Positions 60,140 through 64,000 of a stretch of DNA of 64,000 nucleotides are shown piece by piece; within the stretch, counting starts at the first letter, position 1, and each line of letters starts with the position of its first letter. Under the pieces are notes generated by a model, which worked only from the letters and a program-made list of their open reading frames with translations, had not been told where the DNA came from and searched no databases. Source of the stretch: Streptomyces mobaraensis NBRC 13819 = DSM 40847 (lineage in GTDB: Bacteria; Actinomycetota; Actinomycetes; Streptomycetales; Streptomycetaceae); contig NZ_CP072827.1 of NCBI RefSeq assembly GCF_017916255.1, positions 5,667,501-5,731,500 of the forward strand, read 5' to 3'. Position numbers and translations under genes: made by a program.

Positions 60140-61624
60140 ATGAAGTCCCTGCCTGAGCACGTGAAATCGCTCGACCCCCCGTCCGCGGCCCGTTCCGCAG
60201 CCCACTCCGCAGCCCATTCCGAGTCCCGCCCCGAAGACCACTCCGAACCGCGTGCTGACCCCCGCCGCTGGCTGGTTCTCGCCGTCGCGTCCGCAGCCCA
60301 GTTCCTCGCCGTCCTCGATGTCTCCGCGATCAACGTCGCCTTCCCGGTGATCGGCGAGGACTTCTCCTCGGCCTCGGCGGCCGGGCTCTCCTGGGTGCTC
60401 AACGCGTACACCATCGTGCTCGCGGCACTGCTGATCCCGGCCGGACGGCTGGCCGACGTCCTCGGCCGGAGGCGGTCGTTCCTGATCGGCCTCACCGTGT
60501 TCGGGCTGGCCTCCGTCGGGTGCGGGCTCGCGCCCGGCCTGGGGTGGCTGGTCGCCGCCCGGGTCGCGCAGGGCGTCGGCGCGGCCGTGCTCGTGCCCAC
60601 CTCCCTCTCCCTCGCGCTGCCCGCGTTCCCCGCCGCCGAACGCGCCACGGCCGTCGGCGTCTGGACGGCCATCAGCGCCGTGGCGGCCAGTGCCGGGCCG
60701 GTGCTCGGCGGGCTGCTCGCCGCGTCCGACTGGCGCTGGGTCTTCCTCATCAACGTCCCGGTCGTGCTGGCCGCCCTGGCGGCGGGCGTCCGCCTGCTGC
60801 CGCGTCCCGCCCCGGCCGCCCGGCGGAGCTGGGACCCGCCCGGGACGCTGCTGGTGTTCGTCGCGGTCGGCGCCCTGACGACCGCCGTCGTCGAGGCCGG
60901 CGACTGGGGCCGCACCTCGCCTGCCACGCTCGGCGTGCTCGCCGCCGGGATCGTGGCGACCGGGCTCGGCGTCCGGCACGTGCGGCGCGTTCCCGAGCCG
61001 GTCGTCGATCCGGCGCTGTTCCGCACCCGGGGTTTCACGGCCGCCACCCTCGGGCTGTTCTGCTACTTCCTCGCGTACTCGGCCATGCTGCTCGCCGCGT
61101 CCGTGCTCTGCTCCGACATCTGGGGCTGGTCGGTGCAGCGCTCCGGACTCGCCCTCGCGCCCTGGCCGGGCACGGTGCTCGTGGTCTCCTCCCTGGCCGG
61201 CCGCGTCGTCCGGGCGATCGGGGAGCGGGGAGCCGCCACCCTGGGCGCGCTCTGCTTCACGGCCGCCCCGCTGTGGTGGCTGACCAGCGTGAACGGTGAG
61301 CCGCGCTACGCCGCCGCGGTCCTGCCCGGGCTCGTCCTCGCGGGCGTGGGCACGGCGCTCTGCCAGTCGGTGATGTTCGCGGCGGCCGGGCGGCTGCCGG
61401 AGGACCGGATATCCCTGGGGTCGGGTGTCCTCATGGTGTCCCGGCAGGGCGCCACGGCCCTCGGCGTGGCCGTGCTCGTCGCCCTGGGCGGTGGTGCCCA
61501 CCGCCTCGGCCTGGGCACTCTCCGTGCGGGATGGGTGTTCGCGGCGGTCACCGCCGCGCTCGCCCTCGTGGCGTGCCTGACGTTCCCCCGCCGCGAGCCT
61601 TCCGCCCGTGCGTCGGGTGTCTGA
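60140..61624 (+). CDS. MFS transporter, DHA2 (14-helix) drug exporter type
   Basis: A 494-residue MFS protein with about 14 membrane helices. The motif-A-like segment GRLADVLGRRRSF and the motif-C-like GPVLGGLLAASDWRWVFLINVPV are those of H+-driven drug exporters. It has a long polar N-terminal tail (about 40 residues, Ser/Ala/Arg/Glu-rich with SAAHSAAHS repeats). ATG at 60140 is chosen; an ATG four codons earlier is possible. It is divergent from the GlxA-type regulator, which probably controls it. Confidence 0.9.
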   Translation: MKSLPEHVKSLDPPSAARSAAHSAAHSESRPEDHSEPRADPRRWLVLAVASAAQFLAVLDVSAINVAFPVIGEDFSSASAAGLSWVLNAYTIVLAALLIPAGRLADVLGRRRSFLIGLTVFGLASVGCGLAPGLGWLVAARVAQGVGAAVLVPTSLSLALPAFPAAERATAVGVWTAISAVAASAGPVLGGLLAASDWRWVFLINVPVVLAALAAGVRLLPRPAPAARRSWDPPGTLLVFVAVGALTTAVVEAGDWGRTSPATLGVLAAGIVATGLGVRHVRRVPEPVVDPALFRTRGFTAATLGLFCYFLAYSAMLLAASVLCSDIWGWSVQRSGLALAPWPGTVLVVSSLAGRVVRAIGERGAATLGALCFTAAPLWWLTSVNGEPRYAAAVLPGLVLAGVGTALCQSVMFAAAGRLPEDRISLGSGVLMVSRQGATALGVAVLVALGGGAHRLGLGTLRAGWVFAAVTAALALVACLTFPRREPSARASGV

Positions 61625-61693
61625 CGTCCTTCCGTCGTGGTTCCCCCCGCGCCACTCGGGGTGATCACGCCTGAATCAGGTGAGGATGGGGGG

Positions 61694-62920
61694 ATGGGAT
61701 TCCATGTCGATTCCGAGGCCGGGCGGCTGCGGCGGGTCATCCTGCACCGCCCGGACCTGGAGCTGAAGCGGCTCACCCCGTCCAACAAGGACGCCCTCCT
61801 CTTCGACGACGTGCTCTGGGTCCGCCGCGCCCGCGCCGAACACGACGGCTTCGCCGACGTGCTGCGCGAGCGCGGCGTCGAGGTGCACCTCTTCCGGGAC
61901 CTGCTGGAGGAGAGCCTGCGGGTGCCCGCCGCGCGCACGCTCGTCCTGGACCGGGTCTTCGACGAGAAGGAGTACGGCCCGCTGGCGACCGGCCCGCTGC
62001 GCGCGGCCTTCGAGCGGATGCCCGCCCCCGAGCTGACGTCCTGGCTCGTCGGCGGGATGACCAAGCGCGAGTTCCTGGAGCGGCACGCCGAGCCCGTCTC
62101 CGTCCGCTTCCATGTGATGGACCTCGACGATTTCCTGATCAACCCGTTGCCCAACCACCTCTTCACCCGCGACACCTCCGCCTGGATCTACGACGGCGTG
62201 TGCATCAACGCCATGCGCTGGCCCGCCCGTTGGCACGAGACCGTGCACTACGAGGCCGTCTACCGGCACCACCCGATGTTCGCGGCGGACGACTTCCACA
62301 TCTGGTCGGAGGGCCAGGCCGCCTACCCGTCGACCATCGAGGGCGGGGACGTGCTGGTCATCGGGCAGGGCGCGGTGCTGATCGGGATGAGCGAACGGAC
62401 CACTCCGCAGGCCGTGGAGATGCTGGCCCACCGGCTGTTCGCCACCGGTTCCGCCCGGACCATCGTGGCGCTGGACATGCCCAAGCGCCGGGCCGTGATG
62501 CACCTGGACACGGTGATGACCATGGTCGACGGCGACACCTTCACCCAGTACGCCGGGCTGGGCATGCTCCGCTCGTACACCATCGAGCCCGGGGTCGGCG
62601 AGCGGGAGCTGAAGGTCACCGACCACCCGCCGGCCCATATGCACCGGGCCATCGCCGCCGCCCTGGGGCTGGACTCGATCCGGGTGCTCACCGCGACGCA
62701 GGATGTCCACGCGGCTGAGCGGGAGCAGTGGGACGACGGGTGCAACGTGCTGGCGATAGAGCCGGGCGTGGTCGTGGCGTACGAACGCAACGCGACGACC
62801 AACACCTTCCTGCGCAAGCATGGGATCGAGGTCATCACCATCCCCGGCAGCGAACTCGGCCGGGGGAGGGGCGGGCCGCGCTGTATGAGCTGCCCGGTGG
62901 AGCGGGATGCCGTCGGGTAG
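61694..62920 (+). CDS. arcA: Arginine deiminase
   Basis: A 408-residue enzyme that hydrolyses arginine to citrulline and ammonia. Family motifs include [56 protein letters not shown] and the catalytic Cys in [15 protein letters not shown] at 61694 follows GAGGATGGGGG. A tandem repeat and then an ornithine carbamoyltransferase gene follow on the same strand, which suggests a catabolic arginine deiminase pathway. Confidence 0.95.
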   Translation: MGFHVDSEAGRLRRVILHRPDLELKRLTPSNKDALLFDDVLWVRRARAEHDGFADVLRERGVEVHLFRDLLEESLRVPAARTLVLDRVFDEKEYGPLATGPLRAAFERMPAPELTSWLVGGMTKREFLERHAEPVSVRFHVMDLDDFLINPLPNHLFTRDTSAWIYDGVCINAMRWPARWHETVHYEAVYRHHPMFAADDFHIWSEGQAAYPSTIEGGDVLVIGQGAVLIGMSERTTPQAVEMLAHRLFATGSARTIVALDMPKRRAVMHLDTVMTMVDGDTFTQYAGLGMLRSYTIEPGVGERELKVTDHPPAHMHRAIAAALGLDSIRVLTATQDVHAAEREQWDDGCNVLAIEPGVVVAYERNATTNTFLRKHGIEVITIPGSELGRGRGGPRCMSCPVERDAVG

Positions 62921-62957
62921 CGCGGGTCCATGGGTGCGGGCCGTGGGACTGAAGTGT

Positions 62958-63162
62958 CGGTGGGCGCCTGTGAGCGGATGCCGGGAGAAGACCGGTGGGT
63001 GCCTGTGAAAGATGCCTGGAGAGGACCGGTGGGTGCCTGTGAGGGATGCCTGGAGAGAACCGGTGGATGCCTGTGAGGGGATGCCCGGAGAGGGCCGGTG
63101 GGTGCCTGTGAGGGGATGCCCGGAGAGGGCCGGTGGGTGCCTATGAAGGGCCGGTGTATGCC
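62958..63162 (+). repeat. 34/35-bp tandem repeat (VNTR) between arcA and the carbamoyltransferase gene
   Basis: Five nearly identical units of the form CGGTGGGTGCCTGTGAGG..., starting at 62958, 62993, 63027, 63061 and 63096, and alternating between 34 and 35 bp. A shortened sixth unit starts at 63131 and a remnant at 63152. The copies differ by a few substitutions and one-base indels. There are no unique spacers, so this is not a CRISPR array. Confidence 0.93.
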
Positions 63163-63270
63163 CCATGAGACGATGAGTGCATAATATTGCGATCAAGCGC
63201 ATAGCATTCCAGTGCGGAGGCGTACGGGAACGCGCCGCATCCGGGAGCGCACGGCATTCAGGGAGTCCTC
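63163..63270 (+). promoter_or_regulatory. AT-rich ARG-box-like region upstream of the carbamoyltransferase gene
   Basis: An unusually AT-rich patch (63176-63212) contains GTGCATAATATTGCG and, about 20 bases on, GCGCATAGCATTCC. The paired TGCAT-like half sites resemble ArgR boxes upstream of arginine genes. A ribosome site (GGGAG) lies six bases before the ATG at 63271. ArgR control is inferred only from this resemblance and the gene context. Confidence 0.45.
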
Positions 63271-64000
63271 ATGGCCACAGACCTCGCGGGCCGCGGCCTG
63301 CTCAAGGAGACGGATCTCAGCCCCGAGGAGTTCCACGCCCTCGTCGAGCTGGCCGCCGAGCTGAAGGCGGCCAAGCGGGCCGGTACCGAGGTGCCCCGGC
63401 TGACCGGGCGCAACATCGCGCTGGTCTTCGAGAAGACCTCCACCCGCACCCGCTGCGCCTTCGAGGTCGCCGCCGCCGACCAGGGCGCGCGCACCACCTA
63501 CCTGGACCCCGCCGGCTCCCAGCTCGGCCACAAGGAATCCGCCAAGGACACCGCTCGGGTCCTCGGCCGGATGTACGACGCCATCCAGTACCGGGGGCAC
63601 GCCCAGGAGACGCTGGAGGAGCTCGCCGCGTATGCCGGGGTGCCGGTCTTCAACGGCCTTACCGACATGTGGCACCCCACCCAGATGCTCGCCGACGTCC
63701 TCACCATCTCCGAGCACACCGCCAAGCCCCTGGAGCACGTGGCCCTCGCCTACCTCGGCGACGCCCGCTACAACATGGGCAACTCCTACCTCGTCACCGG
63801 CGCCCTGCTCGGCATGGACGTCCGCATCGTGGCCCCCGAGGAGCTCTGGCCCGACCCCGAGGTCGTCGAGCAGGCGCGGCGGCTCGCCCGCTGGAGCGGT
63901 GCCCGCGTCACGCTCACCCGGGACGTCGCCGAGGGCGTGGCGGGCGCCGACTTCGTCGCCACCGACGTCTGGGTCTCGATGGGCGAGCCGCGCGAGGTGT
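63271..64000 (+). CDS. argF: Ornithine carbamoyltransferase, 3' truncated
   Basis: The first 243 residues of an ornithine carbamoyltransferase, cut by the window edge. The carbamoyl-phosphate loop [34 protein letters not shown], the RGHAQET segment, [11 protein letters not shown] and [12 protein letters not shown] are present. Position downstream of arcA suggests the catabolic form (arcB), which makes carbamoyl phosphate from citrulline; the sequence alone cannot separate it from argF. Confidence 0.93.
   Translation, partial: MATDLAGRGLLKETDLSPEEFHALVELAAELKAAKRAGTEVPRLTGRNIALVFEKTSTRTRCAFEVAAADQGARTTYLDPAGSQLGHKESAKDTARVLGRMYDAIQYRGHAQETLEELAAYAGVPVFNGLTDMWHPTQMLADVLTISEHTAKPLEHVALAYLGDARYNMGNSYLVTGALLGMDVRIVAPEELWPDPEVVEQARRLARWSGARVTLTRDVAEGVAGADFVATDVWVSMGEPREV

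Noticed and set aside
62958..63162. CRISPR-like direct repeats
   Set aside because: The repeat units are directly contiguous with no unique spacers, and no cas genes are in the window.

Overview
The window is high-GC actinobacterial chromosome and almost certainly Streptomyces. The evidence is strong GC3 bias, GTG starts with GTGA/ATGA overlaps, a CutRS two-component pair, a complete conservon (CvnABCD plus CYP157/CYP154 P450s), a SepF paralogue, TTA codons confined to accessory genes, and a GC-hairpin style of terminator without a long U tract. No rRNA, tRNA, CRISPR array or complete insertion sequence was seen.

Layout. Bases 1-8.5 kb are core: the end of hemH, a suhB-like phosphatase, cutRS, DUF4193, a hypothetical membrane protein, DUF3093, a PaaI-like thioesterase, dut and DUF3710. 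Bases 8.5-17.9 kb hold a K+ locus: a mini-ORF and kdpFABC, then an SDR gene on the other strand, then kdpDE. The 3' end of kdpE is triplicated. Bases 18.0-20.6 kb return to the core with an OB-fold protein, DUF3159 and two TrkA-type K+ channel regulators (ceoC/ceoB). Bases 21-33.8 kb hold an inactivated IS701-like transposase, a GAF/PucR regulator, a transaldolase-like protein, a WrbA flavodoxin and the conservon. Bases 34-37.4 kb hold a KimA-like K+ transporter and a TrmA-type RNA methyltransferase. From memory, the same core order (suhB, DUF4193, DUF3093, dut, DUF3710, OB, DUF3159, ceoC/ceoB, KimA-like, TrmA-like) occurs in Mycobacterium tuberculosis. The kdp and conservon blocks therefore look like insertions into an ancient block. 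They place three K+ systems within 28 kb.

Bases 37.4-44.1 kb look horizontally acquired and are the best candidate for a new system. A leftward four-gene operon encodes a polytopic membrane protein, a 77-residue protein, a nucleoside-phosphorylase-fold enzyme and a membrane-anchored protein. The 77-residue protein and the enzyme share a near-identical Asn-rich, amyloid-like motif. The operon is driven by a clear promoter (TTGACT, 17 bp, TATGGT) whose -10 box lies in a perfect 8+8 bp palindrome. The divergent gene is a Nudix/winged-helix regulator of the NrtR type. Downstream is an NB-ARC/TPR NLR-like protein with an N-terminal RHIM-like (VVQA) motif. This suggests an amyloid-signalling, nucleotide-cleaving immune module under nucleotide-metabolite control.

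Bases 44-64 kb are mixed: a GT-B-like protein whose start lies in a 12 x 7 bp repeat, two small proteins, XRE-cupin/azlCD, sepF, an AAA ATPase with a MazG-like enzyme, two DnaA boxes, a TTA-containing gene, an F420-type oxidoreductase and mmuM. These are followed by the Hen1-Pnkp RNA-repair pair, a GlxA-type regulator with an MFS exporter, and arginine deiminase followed by ornithine carbamoyltransferase, which runs off the end.
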